From NCBI GenBank assembly GCA_900767585.1, contig CAAFZP010000144.1:1-32057 (forward strand): a stretch of 32,057 nucleotides of DNA. Reading direction: 5' to 3'. The notes below the pieces were generated by a model. That model ran no database searches and was not told where the DNA came from. It saw only the letters and a program-made list of their open reading frames with translations. The DNA comes from Lachnospiraceae bacterium. Its GTDB lineage: Bacteria; Bacillota; Clostridia; Lachnospirales; Lachnospiraceae. The translations under genes were made by a program, and so were the position numbers. Below are positions 1-8,800 of this stretch, one piece after another; within the stretch, counting starts at the first letter, position 1, and each line of letters opens with the position of its first letter.

Positions 1-346
1 ACACCCAGTTTTCTCCCCACAACATATCAATAAGCTTCCGAGGTGGGCTTTTCGGCTTGCTTTTCTCTTCCTGCACCCACGCCGTGGGTTTTTCCGCTTG
101 CCAATTTCTCCTCACGCCCAGTTTTCTCCCCACAACATATCAATAAGCTTCCGAGGTGGGCTTTTCGGCTTGCTTTTCTCTTCCCTCGCCCACACTGTGG
201 GTTTCTCTGCTCGCCAATTTCCCCTCACGCCCAGTTTTTTCCCCACAACATATCAATAAGCTTCCAAAGTGGGCTTTCCCGCTTGTTTTTCTCCTCCCTC
301 GCCCACACTGTGGGTTTCTCTGCTCGCCAGCTTCTCTCCACGCCCA
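1..346. repeat. 113-bp tandem repeat array, three copies, cut by the window edge
   Basis: Copies begin at about 8, 121 and 234 and the pattern breaks at 347, so the period is exactly 113 bp. Copies 1 and 2 are identical over their first ~65 bp; copy 3 has scattered changes. Each unit holds a small palindrome, CCCAC-(3 nt)-GTGGG, and a second run of the GTGGG word. The period is not a multiple of three, so the open frames crossing the array read each unit in a different frame, which argues against coding. The array lies beyond the terminator of the butyrate operon. It may continue to the left of position 1. Function is unknown. Confidence 0.9.
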
Positions 347-373
347 CTTTAAGTCAACAAACTTGCGCAGAGA

Positions 374-441
374 CAAGATGTGCTCTGCACATCTTGCTCT
401 GATTAGCGGTCGTCAAATGCACCGCATAAATGCGTGCATTT
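374..441. other. Two intergenic inverted repeats
   Basis: Positions 374-396 form a perfect 10-bp stem with a 3-nt loop (CAAGATGTGC / GCACATCTTG). Positions 415-441 form an imperfect palindrome with arms AAATGCA / TGCATTT. Neither is followed by a T-run on either strand, so they are not clear terminators. They fill the gap between the tandem repeat and the etfA terminator. No gene is seen between 347 and 532. Confidence 0.6.
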
Positions 442-460
442 TCCTCGTCGCTATAACAAA

Positions 461-492
461 AACCACCGCATATCTCACGATATGCGGTGGTT
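461..492 (-). terminator. Rho-independent terminator of the butyrate operon
   Basis: A perfect 13-bp stem (AACCACCGCATAT at 461-473 pairing with 480-492) has a 6-nt loop. On the minus strand it is followed by a TTTTTG tract. It begins about 40 nt after the etfA stop codon, where the end of a thl-to-etfA transcript is expected. Confidence 0.9.
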
Positions 493-532
493 CTAAACTC
501 TAATTTACTATTTACTTTTGCAAATAATCAAA

Positions 533-1594
533 TTACTTTGCAGCAAGCTCAGCCTTGATAGCCTCTGTCAGTGCTGGAACGATCTTGTTCAGATCACCAA
601 CAACACCATAATCAGCTACATCAAAGATTGGAGCGTCTGGATCCTTATTGATTGCAATAATGATATCAGACTCTTCCATACCAGCTACGTGCTGGATTGC
701 TCCTGAGATACCGATTGCGAAGTAGAGCTGTGGACGTACAGTCTTACCTGTCTGACCAACCTGAAGCTCCTTTGGCTTCCAGCCTGAATCTACAACGGCA
801 CGTGAGCATGAAACCTGTCCGCCAAGTACGTCTGCAAGATCCTCCAAAAGCTTGAAGTTCTCAGCAGAACCAACACCACGGCCACCAGATACAAGAATCT
901 TTGCATCCATGATATCCTTGATGTCTGAAACAGCCTTAGAAATCTCAAGGATCTCTACATATCTGTTATTTGGTGTGAAACCTGGGTTGTAGTTGATAAC
1001 CTCAGCCTTTGCACCCTCAACCTTGTCAAGCTTCTGCATAACGCCTGGACGTACAGTAGCCATCTGAGGACGGTTGTCCGGACATGCGATTGTAGCGATT
1101 GTGTTACCACCAAATGCTGGACGAGTCATAAGAAGCTGATTGTGCTTCTGCTCTTTTCCAGGGATTGGGTTAACAGGGAAATCACCGATCTCAAGTAATG
1201 TACAGTCAGCTGTAAGACCTGTCTGAACTCTTGCTGAAACTGTAGGACCAAGATCACGACCGATTGCTGTTGCACCAACCAGCATGATTTCTGGCTTGAA
1301 CTCATTGATAACTGAAGCAAGTGCGTGTGCATATGGCTCAGTTCTGTAATTCTTCAACTCTGGATCGTCTACTACGATTACCTTATCTGCACCGTAAGCA
1401 GCAAGCTCGTCTACAAGTCCTGAAACATCAGAACCAACCAATACTGCTGTTACTTCTGTGCCTAACTTCTCTGCAAGTCTCTTTCCTTCGCCAACAAGCT
1501 CGAAAGAGATTCCGCTTAATACATTATCTACCTGCTGTGCAAAGACGAATACGCCCTTGTACTTTGCTAATTCTTCTGCATTCATTGCTCCCAT
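533..1594 (-). CDS. etfA: Electron transfer flavoprotein alpha subunit (EtfA)
   Basis: Alpha subunit of the FAD-containing EtfAB partner of butyryl-CoA dehydrogenase. In clostridia the Bcd-EtfAB complex couples crotonyl-CoA reduction by NADH to ferredoxin reduction. The C-terminal FAD-binding domain is plain: a GGRGVGS turn, SRAVVDSGW, QVGQTGKTV and the ETF-alpha stretch ending in DPDAPIFDVADYGVVGD. About 353 aa, normal for the bifurcating type. The start is uncertain. The ATG at 1594 is preceded by GTGGTGA at good spacing, while in-frame GTG codons at 1606 and 1603 would be served by AAAAGG. It is the last gene of the operon, about 13-25 nt after etfB depending on the start. What is seen is the family; bifurcation is inferred from operon context. 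Confidence 0.95.
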   Translation of the reverse strand: MGAMNAEELAKYKGVFVFAQQVDNVLSGISFELVGEGKRLAEKLGTEVTAVLVGSDVSGLVDELAAYGADKVIVVDDPELKNYRTEPYAHALASVINEFKPEIMLVGATAIGRDLGPTVSARVQTGLTADCTLLEIGDFPVNPIPGKEQKHNQLLMTRPAFGGNTIATIACPDNRPQMATVRPGVMQKLDKVEGAKAEVINYNPGFTPNNRYVEILEISKAVSDIKDIMDAKILVSGGRGVGSAENFKLLEDLADVLGGQVSCSRAVVDSGWKPKELQVGQTGKTVRPQLYFAIGISGAIQHVAGMEESDIIIAINKDPDAPIFDVADYGVVGDLNKIVPALTEAIKAELAAK

Positions 1595-1619
1595 TTTATT
1601 CACCACTTTTCCTTTTTAA

Positions 1620-2399
1620 TTAAATTACGTGCTTATCCTTCAGTTTACCAACAATATAGCTTACTGGATCTGCGTCTTCCGGAGCCATCTCGCCCTGACC
1701 CTTCTTAACCTTGTCAGAAGCTCTGGCGATCTTCGTTGGAGAACCATTCAAACCGATGTTTGAATCATCAACATCTACAAGATCTGCTCTACCAAGAGTT
1801 GTGATCTCTGCATTGACTGCATCGAAGATTCCACCTGGTGTCATATATCTTGGATCATTTAATTCAGAAAGTGCTGTGATAAGACATGGCATCTGAGCCT
1901 TTACCATATGGTAACCATCATCGTACTGACGCTTAACGATTACGCTGTCTCCATCCACCTTGATCTCCTGTGCATAAGAGATAACTGGAAGTCCAAGGTG
2001 CTCAGCGATCTGAGGACCAACCTGAGCTGTATCACCATCGATAGCCTGACGGCCTGTGATGATCAGATCATAGTCAAGCTTTCTGATCGCACCAGCGATT
2101 GTTGTAGATGTTGCCCAAGTATCAGCACCACCAAGTACACGGTCTGTTACAAGGACACCCTTGTCAGCGCCCATAGCGATTGCTTCCTGAAGAACATCTG
2201 CAGCCTTTGGAAGTCCCATTGTAAGAACTGTAACCTCAGCGCCATACTGATCCTTCAGTCTAAGAGCTGCCTCAAGACCAGCCTTATCATCCGGGTTCAT
2301 AATTGTGAGCATTGCTCCTCTATTCAATGTACCATCCGGGTTGAACTGTACGCCACCCTTTGTATCAGGTACCTGCTTAATACATACGATAATTTTCAC
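1620..2399 (-). CDS. etfB: Electron transfer flavoprotein beta subunit (EtfB)
   Basis: Beta subunit of the EtfAB heterodimer, 259 aa. It opens with MKIIVCIKQVPDT and carries the ETF-beta signature region GRQAIDGDTAQVGPQ at about residues 128-142, which contacts the flavin/nucleotide. In the clostridial bifurcating ETFs this subunit holds the FAD that takes the hydride from NADH. The start codon is GTG at 2399. It is well supported by AGGAGG at 2408-2413, which overlaps the bcd stop codon and implies tight translational coupling with bcd. etfA follows within about 25 nt. Confidence 0.96.
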   Translation of the reverse strand: MKIIVCIKQVPDTKGGVQFNPDGTLNRGAMLTIMNPDDKAGLEAALRLKDQYGAEVTVLTMGLPKAADVLQEAIAMGADKGVLVTDRVLGGADTWATSTTIAGAIRKLDYDLIITGRQAIDGDTAQVGPQIAEHLGLPVISYAQEIKVDGDSVIVKRQYDDGYHMVKAQMPCLITALSELNDPRYMTPGGIFDAVNAEITTLGRADLVDVDDSNIGLNGSPTKIARASDKVKKGQGEMAPEDADPVSYIVGKLKDKHVI

Positions 2400-2412
2400 G
2401 ATAAGTACCTCC

Positions 2413-3579
2413 TTACTTTAACAAGTTTGCTGAGATAACCATACGCTGTACTTCTGAAGTACCTTCGTAGATCTCTGTGATCTTAGCATCTCTCATCATA
2501 CGCTCAACGTCATACTCCTTGATGTAACCATAACCACCATGAAGCTGTACACACTTTGTTGTTACTTCCATAGCAACCTCAGCAGCATAAAGCTTAGCCA
2601 TAGCAGCCTCTACAGAGTAAGAAACCTTAGCGCCACTCTGATACTCATCTTTCTTTCTTGCAGCCTTATATACAAGAAGCTTAGCAGCCTCTACCTTTGT
2701 AGCAAGATCAGCAAGTACAAACTGTGTATTCTGGAACTGGGCAATTGATCTGCCAAACTGCTTTCTTTCCTTTACATAGTTTACTGTTGTCTCAAGAGCG
2801 CCCTCAGCGATACCAAGTGCCTGAGCAGCGATACCGATACGACCACCATCGAGTGTGTGCATAGCGATATTGAAGCCCTTGCCCTTCTGTCCAAGAAGTG
2901 CATCCTTAGGGATACGGCAGTCTGTGAAGATCAACTCATATGTAGAAGAACCACAGATACCCATCTTGTTTTCCTTTGTACCAAATGTAAATCCAGGTGT
3001 TCCCTTCTCTACGATAAATGCAGAAATCTCTTTCATCTTTCTGCCACGCTTCTCGATGATACCTGTAACAGCAATAACGATATATACGTCAGCTTCCTTA
3101 CCATTTGTAATGAAGCACTTAGAACCATTCAGTACCCACTCGTCACCATCAAGAACTGCCTTTGTCTGCTGTCCCTGTGCATCTGTACCGGCACCTGGCT
3201 CTGTCAGACCGAACGCACCAAGCTTCTTACCAGATGCAAGATCCGGAACATACTTTGCCTTCTGCTCTGGTGTACCAAATGTTACGATCGGGTCTACACA
3301 CAGAGATGTATGTGCAGATACGATAACACCTGTTGTACCACAAACCTTAGAAAGCTCTTCTACACACATAGCATATGTGAGAATATCACAGCCCTGTCCG
3401 CCTAATTCCTTGGAAACAGGAATTCCTAAGAAACCATACTTTGCCATCTTGTCTACAGTCTCTCTTGGAAATCTGTGCTGCTCATCAATTTCCTGTGCAA
3501 GAGGCTTTACTTCGTTCTGCGCAAAATCCTTGAACAGAGTCTGCGCCATTTCATACTTCTTGTCTAAAGTGAAATCCAT
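2413..3579 (-). CDS. bcd: Butyryl-CoA dehydrogenase (short-chain acyl-CoA dehydrogenase)
   Basis: FAD acyl-CoA dehydrogenase, 388 aa, reducing crotonyl-CoA to butyryl-CoA with EtfAB. Family marks: GAFGLTEPGAGTDA (flavin/substrate loop), CFITNG, FGRSIAQFQ, QLHGGYGY, and the C-terminal ITEIYEGTSEVQR block with the expected catalytic base at about Glu372. Longer in-frame starts exist upstream, but the ATG at 3579 is chosen because GGAGGAT lies just before it and MDFTL aligns with the usual family N-terminus. The leader between hbd and bcd (77 nt) is the longest gap in the operon and contains a strong hairpin. Confidence 0.97.
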   Translation of the reverse strand: MDFTLDKKYEMAQTLFKDFAQNEVKPLAQEIDEQHRFPRETVDKMAKYGFLGIPVSKELGGQGCDILTYAMCVEELSKVCGTTGVIVSAHTSLCVDPIVTFGTPEQKAKYVPDLASGKKLGAFGLTEPGAGTDAQGQQTKAVLDGDEWVLNGSKCFITNGKEADVYIVIAVTGIIEKRGRKMKEISAFIVEKGTPGFTFGTKENKMGICGSSTYELIFTDCRIPKDALLGQKGKGFNIAMHTLDGGRIGIAAQALGIAEGALETTVNYVKERKQFGRSIAQFQNTQFVLADLATKVEAAKLLVYKAARKKDEYQSGAKVSYSVEAAMAKLYAAEVAMEVTTKCVQLHGGYGYIKEYDVERMMRDAKITEIYEGTSEVQRMVISANLLK

Positions 3580-3614
3580 TCTTTCTATCCTCCATAATAG
3601 ATTGATTATTACAT

Positions 3615-3642
3615 CCGCACATGGCTGGCAAGCCACGTGCGG
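3615..3642 (-). other. Strong hairpin in the hbd-bcd intergenic gap
   Basis: Arms CCGCACATGGCT and AGCCACGTGCGG pair over 12 bp with one A/C mismatch and a 4-nt loop (GGCA). No T-run follows, and the downstream genes belong to the same pathway, so it is unlikely to be a full terminator. An RNA-processing, stability or partial-attenuation element that sets bcd-etfBA levels relative to thl-crt-hbd is one reading; this is inference. Confidence 0.6.
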
Positions 3643-3656
3643 GGATTGTACGCTTA

Positions 3657-4529
3657 TTACTGAGCGTCAACAGGTGTCTTTGTACGATCTGCGTTGTATA
3701 CATAGAAGCCCTTGCCTGTCTTACAGCCGAGGTTTCCACCACGTACCATCTTACGAAGCAATGGACATGCACGATACTTGCTGTCGCCTGTTTCCTTGTA
3801 CAGAACATCCATGATTGCGAGACAGATATCCAGACCTACGAAATCACCTAACTCAAGTGGTCCCATTGGGTGGTTTGCACCAAGCTTCATAGCTGCGTCA
3901 ATACCGGCGATATCAGAAACACCTTCCATCTTGATGAAAGCTGCTTCGTTGATCATTGGGATAAGGATACGGTTTACAACGAAACCAGCAGCCTCATTTA
4001 CCTGTACAGGTGTCTTGCCGATCTCTTCAGAGATCTTGATGATCTTATCAACAGTCTCCTGCGGAGTATTCACACCAGCGATAACCTCAACAAGCTTCAT
4101 TCTGTCAGCAGGATTGAAGAAATGCATACCGATCATAGGACGTGTAAGACCATTTCCAATCTCTGTGATAGAAAGGGAAGATGTATTAGAAGCGAAGATA
4201 CACTCTGGCTTTGCAATCTTGTCAAGCTCAGCAAATGTTGTCTTCTTAACTCCCATATCCTCAAATGCAGCTTCTACGATCAGATCGCAGTCTGCACAGA
4301 GATTTTCCTTCAGACCAGGTGTGATGCTTGCAAGAATCGCATCTACCTTCTCCTGTGTCATCTTTCCTTTTTCTACAAGTCTAGCGTAGCCTTTTGCGAT
4401 CTTGTCCTTTCCGCCTTCAGCCCACTCCTGCTTGATGTCGCAAAGTGCAACTTCATAACCATCAACCATAGCAAATGCCTTTGCAATGCCCTGTCCCATG
4501 GTACCAGCACCAATAACGCCAACCTTCAT
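3657..4529 (-). CDS. hbd: 3-hydroxybutyryl-CoA dehydrogenase
   Basis: Catalyses acetoacetyl-CoA to 3-hydroxybutyryl-CoA. 290 aa, close to the usual ~282. The N-terminal Rossmann fold has GAGTMG at residues 7-12 and an acidic residue at Asp31 at the end of the second strand, which favours NADH over NADPH. The catalytic His136 lies in GMHFFNPADRMKLVEVI, followed by Glu148; Asn and Ser residues of the active site are in SNTSSLS. The start ATG is preceded by GGAGGAAATAAAC. It lies 34 nt downstream of crt and is clearly co-transcribed. Confidence 0.97.
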   Translation of the reverse strand: MKVGVIGAGTMGQGIAKAFAMVDGYEVALCDIKQEWAEGGKDKIAKGYARLVEKGKMTQEKVDAILASITPGLKENLCADCDLIVEAAFEDMGVKKTTFAELDKIAKPECIFASNTSSLSITEIGNGLTRPMIGMHFFNPADRMKLVEVIAGVNTPQETVDKIIKISEEIGKTPVQVNEAAGFVVNRILIPMINEAAFIKMEGVSDIAGIDAAMKLGANHPMGPLELGDFVGLDICLAIMDVLYKETGDSKYRACPLLRKMVRGGNLGCKTGKGFYVYNADRTKTPVDAQ

Positions 4530-4563
4530 GTTTATTTCCTCCTTAAAATTTTAATTACTTTTA

Positions 4564-5355
4564 TTATTTGTTCTGGAAAGGAACAACCTTTAACTTCTTC
4601 TCCTTGTCTTTCTCAAGGAAGTTACCCATACCAGCCTTCTGGTCTTCTGTCTCGAAGCAGTCGCCGAAGAGCTTCTCTTCAATTACGATTGCCTGATCCA
4701 TATCTACCTGAAGTCCATCGTTGATTGCCTTCTTGCAGTTTCTGACAGCGATCGGAGCGTTTGCCGCGATACCTGCTGCCATCTTCTTAGCTGCCGGAAG
4801 AAGCTCTTCCAATGGATATACAGCATTTACAAGGCCAATTCTGTATGCCTCATCCGCCTTAATATTTCTTGCTGTGTAGATCATCTGCTTTGCCATACCT
4901 GCTCCTACCAAACGAGCAAGTCTCTGTGTTCCACCAAATCCAGGTGTGATACCAAGACCTGCCTCCGGCTGACCAAATACAGCATTTTCTGAACAGATAC
5001 GGATATCACAGCTCATAGAAATCTCACAGCCACCGCCAAGTGCAAATCCGTTGATTGCAGCGATTACCGGGATTGGGAATGTCTCGATCTTGCGGAATAC
5101 ATCATTTCCCTTCTTACCGAATGCTTCGCCTTCAGCCTTTGTGAGTGTAGACATCTCACCGATATCTGCACCTGCAACAAATGACTTCTCGCCAGCGCCT
5201 GTAAGAACTACGGCTCTTGTTGTATCCAGATCGATTGCATCAAATGTAGCCTCAAGCTCATCCAACACCTGACTATTCAACGCATTCAAAGCCTTTGGTC
5301 TGTTGATTGTTACAACACCTACAAAGCCTTCCTGCTCATAAGTAATAAATTCCAT
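4564..5355 (-). CDS. crt: Crotonase (3-hydroxybutyryl-CoA dehydratase)
   Basis: Enoyl-CoA hydratase/isomerase superfamily, 263 aa, converting 3-hydroxybutyryl-CoA to crotonyl-CoA. The oxyanion-hole segments are AGADIGEM (about 61-68) and GFALGGGCE. The two catalytic glutamates are Glu111 (GGGCEISMSCD) and Glu131 (FGQPEAGLGITPGFGGTQRL). The ribosome site AAGGAG is 8 nt before the ATG. Position between thl and hbd supports the crotonase assignment over a general fatty-acid hydratase. Confidence 0.97.
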   Translation of the reverse strand: MEFITYEQEGFVGVVTINRPKALNALNSQVLDELEATFDAIDLDTTRAVVLTGAGEKSFVAGADIGEMSTLTKAEGEAFGKKGNDVFRKIETFPIPVIAAINGFALGGGCEISMSCDIRICSENAVFGQPEAGLGITPGFGGTQRLARLVGAGMAKQMIYTARNIKADEAYRIGLVNAVYPLEELLPAAKKMAAGIAANAPIAVRNCKKAINDGLQVDMDQAIVIEEKLFGDCFETEDQKAGMGNFLEKDKEKKLKVVPFQNK

Positions 5356-5398
5356 GTTAATCTCCTTAAACTCTATCCAAGTATGTTACGCGGCTCAA

Positions 5399-6583
5399 TT
5401 AGTCCTCAATCTTAACGATTGTAGAGCAGCCCATACCACCACCGATACACAGTGTAGCAAGACCTGTCTTAGCACCTCTTGCCTGCATCTCATGAAGCAA
5501 TGTAACAAGGATACGGCATCCGGAAGCTCCAACCGGGTGTCCAAGTGCGATTGCACCACCGTTTGGATTGAGCTGCTTCTCTGTATCAATACCAAGATCC
5601 TTACCAACTGCGACTGACTGTGCAGCGAATGCCTCATTTGCCTCGATGATATCGAAATCTTCGATCTTCATGCCTGTCTTAGCCATAACCTTCTTTGTAG
5701 AAGCAACAGGTCCGATACCCATGATGGAAGGATCAACACCTGCAAGTGCACCTGCAACGAATGTAGCCATAGGCTTAACACCAAGCTCCTTCGCCTTCTC
5801 CTCAGACATAACAACGATTGCTGCTGCACCATCGTTGATACCAGAAGCGTTACCAGCTGTAACGAATCCGCCTGGGTTGATTGTACGAAGCTTAGCCAGA
5901 GTCTCAACAGTTGTTCCAGGACGAGGACCCTCATCCTTCTTGAACTCGATTGTCTCTTTCTTCTTCTTAACCATAACTGGAACGATCTCTGCGTCAAATG
6001 CACCTGACTCCTGAGCTGCTGCTGCCTTCTGCTGGCTGTTTGCTGCAAATACATCAAGCTCTTCACGAGTCAGTCCCCACTGCTCACAGATGTTATCAGC
6101 TGTCTTGATCATGTGGTAATCGTTGAATGCATCCCAAAGAGCATCGTTTACCATTGTATCAACGAGCTTGCCATTGTTCATTCTGTAACCAAAACGAGCG
6201 TTCATTGCTGCATAAGGAGCCATAGACATGTTCTCCATACCACCTGCTACAACGATATCAGCATCTCCTGCCTGGATCATCTGAGCTGCCATGTTAACAC
6301 AGTTCAGACCGGAACCACAAACTACGTTTACTGTAACAGCAGGTGTCTCGATTGGAAGGCCAGCCTTCAGAGATGCCTGACGAGCTACGTTCTGTCCAAG
6401 ACCTGCCTGGATAACACAACCCATATATACATGATCGACCTGATCGGCAGGAACGCCTGCTCTGTTCAGAGCCTCCTTGATTACGATAGAACCTAACACT
6501 GGTGCCGGTGTTGTCGAAAGTGCACCACCCATAGTACCGATTGCTGTACGACATGCGCCAGCTAAAACTACTTTCTTTGCCAT
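5399..6583 (-). CDS. thl: Acetyl-CoA acetyltransferase (thiolase)
   Basis: First enzyme of the operon, condensing two acetyl-CoA to acetoacetyl-CoA. 394 aa from the ATG at 6583 (MAKKVVLAG), as is usual for clostridial thiolases. Active-site residues are visible: nucleophile Cys89 in NVVCGSGLN, His349 in GGAIALGHPVGASG and Cys379 in LATLCIGGG. An upstream in-frame ATG at 6601 is rejected because it overlaps the GGAGGAAA ribosome site at about 6592-6599, which serves the ATG at 6583. It follows a readable promoter and starts the transcript that runs to etfA. Confidence 0.97.
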   Translation of the reverse strand: MAKKVVLAGACRTAIGTMGGALSTTPAPVLGSIVIKEALNRAGVPADQVDHVYMGCVIQAGLGQNVARQASLKAGLPIETPAVTVNVVCGSGLNCVNMAAQMIQAGDADIVVAGGMENMSMAPYAAMNARFGYRMNNGKLVDTMVNDALWDAFNDYHMIKTADNICEQWGLTREELDVFAANSQQKAAAAQESGAFDAEIVPVMVKKKKETIEFKKDEGPRPGTTVETLAKLRTINPGGFVTAGNASGINDGAAAIVVMSEEKAKELGVKPMATFVAGALAGVDPSIMGIGPVASTKKVMAKTGMKIEDFDIIEANEAFAAQSVAVGKDLGIDTEKQLNPNGGAIALGHPVGASGCRILVTLLHEMQARGAKTGLATLCIGGGMGCSTIVKIED

Positions 6584-6657
6584 GTTGAAAATTTCCTCCA
6601 TTTCGTTTTATTGTTTCTATCTGTGCCGATCATGCATATGTCGACACGCCTAGATAG

Positions 6658-6686
6658 ATAATATCATAATTTCTGTGGTTTCGCAA
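6658..6686 (-). promoter_or_regulatory. Promoter of the thl-crt-hbd-bcd-etfBA operon
   Basis: On the minus strand, -35 TTGCGA (6681-6686), a 17-nt spacer and -10 TATTAT (6658-6663) precede thl by about 75 nt. The short inverted repeat GGTTTC / GAAACC overlaps the -35 region. No sequence resembling the Rex operator TTGTTAANNNNTTAACAA was found in the leader. Confidence 0.7.
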
Positions 6687-6698
6687 TAAAAGAAACCC

Positions 6699-8750
6699 TT
6701 ACTTTTGTTTCTTTTTATGTACATTGCGTATACTTTTTTTATTTTTTGTATTCGTTTGCAGCTTCTGATTTTGTCCCTGCTTCTGTGCGGAATTTTTATG
6801 CTGCATATTCGGACGACTGCCCGATGATCTACGCGCTGCCCCTTGTTGAGATTTTTTCTCATTTGCAATATTCTTCATCTTCCGCGGTTTGATCAGACAG
6901 TTTCTATCGAAGCCGATCAGGTCTGTCCGCCCCGCTTTCACAAGTGCCTCATGCACCAGATCGTAATTATCCGGATTCCGGTACTGGATGAGTGCCCGCT
7001 GCATCGCCTTTTCATGCGGGGAATTCGGCACATACACCTTCTCCATCGTCCGTGGATCGACGCCGGTGTAATACATGCAGGTCGATATCGTGGATGGTGT
7101 CGGATAGAAATCCTGCACCTGTTCCGGCATATAGCCTAAATCCCGCAGATACTCTGCCAGTTCCACCGCTTCTTTCAGGGTAGAACCCGGATGGGATGAC
7201 ATAAGGTATGGCACCATATACTGCTTCAGTCCAAGCTCTTCATTGATCCGTTTGTATTTCCTGCAAAATGCCTGAAAGACTTCATTCTCCGGTTTACCAA
7301 GCTTCATCAGTACCTTGTCGGAGATATGCTCCGGTGCCACCTTCAGCTGTCCACTGACATGATACTTGCAAAGCTCCCGGAAGAATGTATCATCCTTATC
7401 CGCCATCAGATAATCAAACCGGATACCTGAACGGATAAACACTTTCTTCACCTTCGGCAGACTCCGAAGCTCCCGCAGCAGCTTCAGATAATCCGAATGG
7501 TCCACAATCAGGTTCGGACAAGGTTTCGGGAACAAGCACTGCCGATTCGCACAGACACCGTATTTCTCCTGTTTTTTACAGGCTCGCTGCCGGAAATTCG
7601 CCGTCGGTCCTCCCACATCATGGATATAGCCCTTGAAATCCGGATCTTTCGTCATTTCTTTTGCTTCTTCTATAATCGATGCATGGCTGCGCGTCTGCAA
7701 TGTCCGTCCCTGATGGAAGGTAAGCGCACAGAAGCTGCATCCGCCAAAGCACCCCCGGTTACTGACAAGTGAGAATTTAATCTCTGATATTGCAGGGATC
7801 CCCCCCTGTGCTTCATAAATTGGATGGTAGGTCTTCGTGTACGGAAGTGCATACACTGCATCCATCTCTGGTTCTGTCAGCGGTTCCGCCGGCGGGTTCT
7901 GGATTACATATTGATAATCCTTATATTTTTCTACCAGAATTTTCGCGGTGATATGGTCCGTGTTGTCGTACTGAATTTTGAAGCTTCTCGCATAATTAAG
8001 CTTGTCTTCCTGTAATGCATCGAACGATGGAAGTTCAATATAGTCCTCATACAGATGTTCCAGATTCCTTGCTTTATAAACCGTTCCATGGATAAAGCTT
8101 AAATCTTTGATGTCGATACCACTTTCCAGTGCATCGGCAATCTCCACGATTGCATGCTCACCCATGCCATAGATCACAATATCCGCCTGTGCATCAACCA
8201 GTATCGAATGTTTCAACTTATTCGACCAGTAATCATAATGAGCCAGCCGGCGCAGGCTTGCCTCAATACCGCCCGCCACAATTGCAGCATCCTTGTATTT
8301 CTTCCGAATTAAATTACAGTATACAATCGTCGCATAATCCGGTCGTTTTCCCATCTCACCGCCCGGCGTGTAAGCATCCGTATGACGTCTTTTCTTGGAA
8401 ACAGTATAATGATTCACCATTGAATCCATATTTCCCGCGCACACCAAAAAGGCAAGCCTTGGCCTGCCATAGATTGCAATGGAATTTTCATCCTTCCAAT
8501 CGGGCTGTGATATAATCGCGACCTTATATCCATATGACTCTAACACACGGCTGATGATTGCCGGGCCGAAGGACGGATGATCCACATACGCATCTCCGAT
8601 CACGTACACAAAATCCGGCTGTTCCCAGCCTTTTAACTCCATTTCCTCACGGTTTAATGGTAAAAAACGCGGATCATATACATAGGATGTATGATTAATT
8701 GTTATCTTCTTTTTTGTGTCTTCCACAACTTTTTCCTGTCTTTTTGTCAT
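6699..8750 (-). CDS. YgiQ-family radical SAM protein (UPF0313)
   Basis: 683-aa radical SAM protein of the YgiQ group. The N-terminus (DFVYVIGDAYVDHPSFG and SQPDW) is a B12-binding-like domain typical of the family. The radical SAM cluster motif CxxxCxxC is Cys334, Cys338, Cys341 in NRGCFGGCSFC. It is followed by the family-specific cysteine-rich segment ACKKQEKYGVCANRQC and the VAPEH motif. The last ~60 residues are a basic, low-complexity Lys/Gln/Asn tail with no recognisable domain. The substrate is not known for the family. It starts 50 nt after the mreB-like gene with only a weak ribosome site and is probably read from the same transcript. No terminator is visible before the thl promoter. 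Confidence 0.93.
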   Translation of the reverse strand: MTKRQEKVVEDTKKKITINHTSYVYDPRFLPLNREEMELKGWEQPDFVYVIGDAYVDHPSFGPAIISRVLESYGYKVAIISQPDWKDENSIAIYGRPRLAFLVCAGNMDSMVNHYTVSKKRRHTDAYTPGGEMGKRPDYATIVYCNLIRKKYKDAAIVAGGIEASLRRLAHYDYWSNKLKHSILVDAQADIVIYGMGEHAIVEIADALESGIDIKDLSFIHGTVYKARNLEHLYEDYIELPSFDALQEDKLNYARSFKIQYDNTDHITAKILVEKYKDYQYVIQNPPAEPLTEPEMDAVYALPYTKTYHPIYEAQGGIPAISEIKFSLVSNRGCFGGCSFCALTFHQGRTLQTRSHASIIEEAKEMTKDPDFKGYIHDVGGPTANFRQRACKKQEKYGVCANRQCLFPKPCPNLIVDHSDYLKLLRELRSLPKVKKVFIRSGIRFDYLMADKDDTFFRELCKYHVSGQLKVAPEHISDKVLMKLGKPENEVFQAFCRKYKRINEELGLKQYMVPYLMSSHPGSTLKEAVELAEYLRDLGYMPEQVQDFYPTPSTISTCMYYTGVDPRTMEKVYVPNSPHEKAMQRALIQYRNPDNYDLVHEALVKAGRTDLIGFDRNCLIKPRKMKNIANEKKSQQGAARRSSGSRPNMQHKNSAQKQGQNQKLQTNTKNKKSIRNVHKKKQK

Positions 8751-8800
8751 CCTGTATTTACCTGTCTGTCAAACATTTCATTTTTCTTTCCGTCTGCCGG

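Noticed and set aside
1..346. CRISPR array
   Set aside because: Units are 113 bp and directly adjacent with no variable spacers, and no cas genes are present.
43..503. Overlapping open frames of 78-119 residues across the left-end repeat
   Set aside because: The 113-bp period shifts frame in every unit, the same peptide appears in two frames, and no ribosome site is present.
3712..4389. 225-residue plus-strand frame opposite hbd, and similar frames opposite carB, bcd and nfnB
   Set aside because: They lie antisense to genes with clear family motifs and have no independent start signals.
6602..6698. Rex-type operator before thl
   Set aside because: No TTGTTAA/TTAACAA dyad is present; only a short GGTTTC/GAAACC repeat was found.
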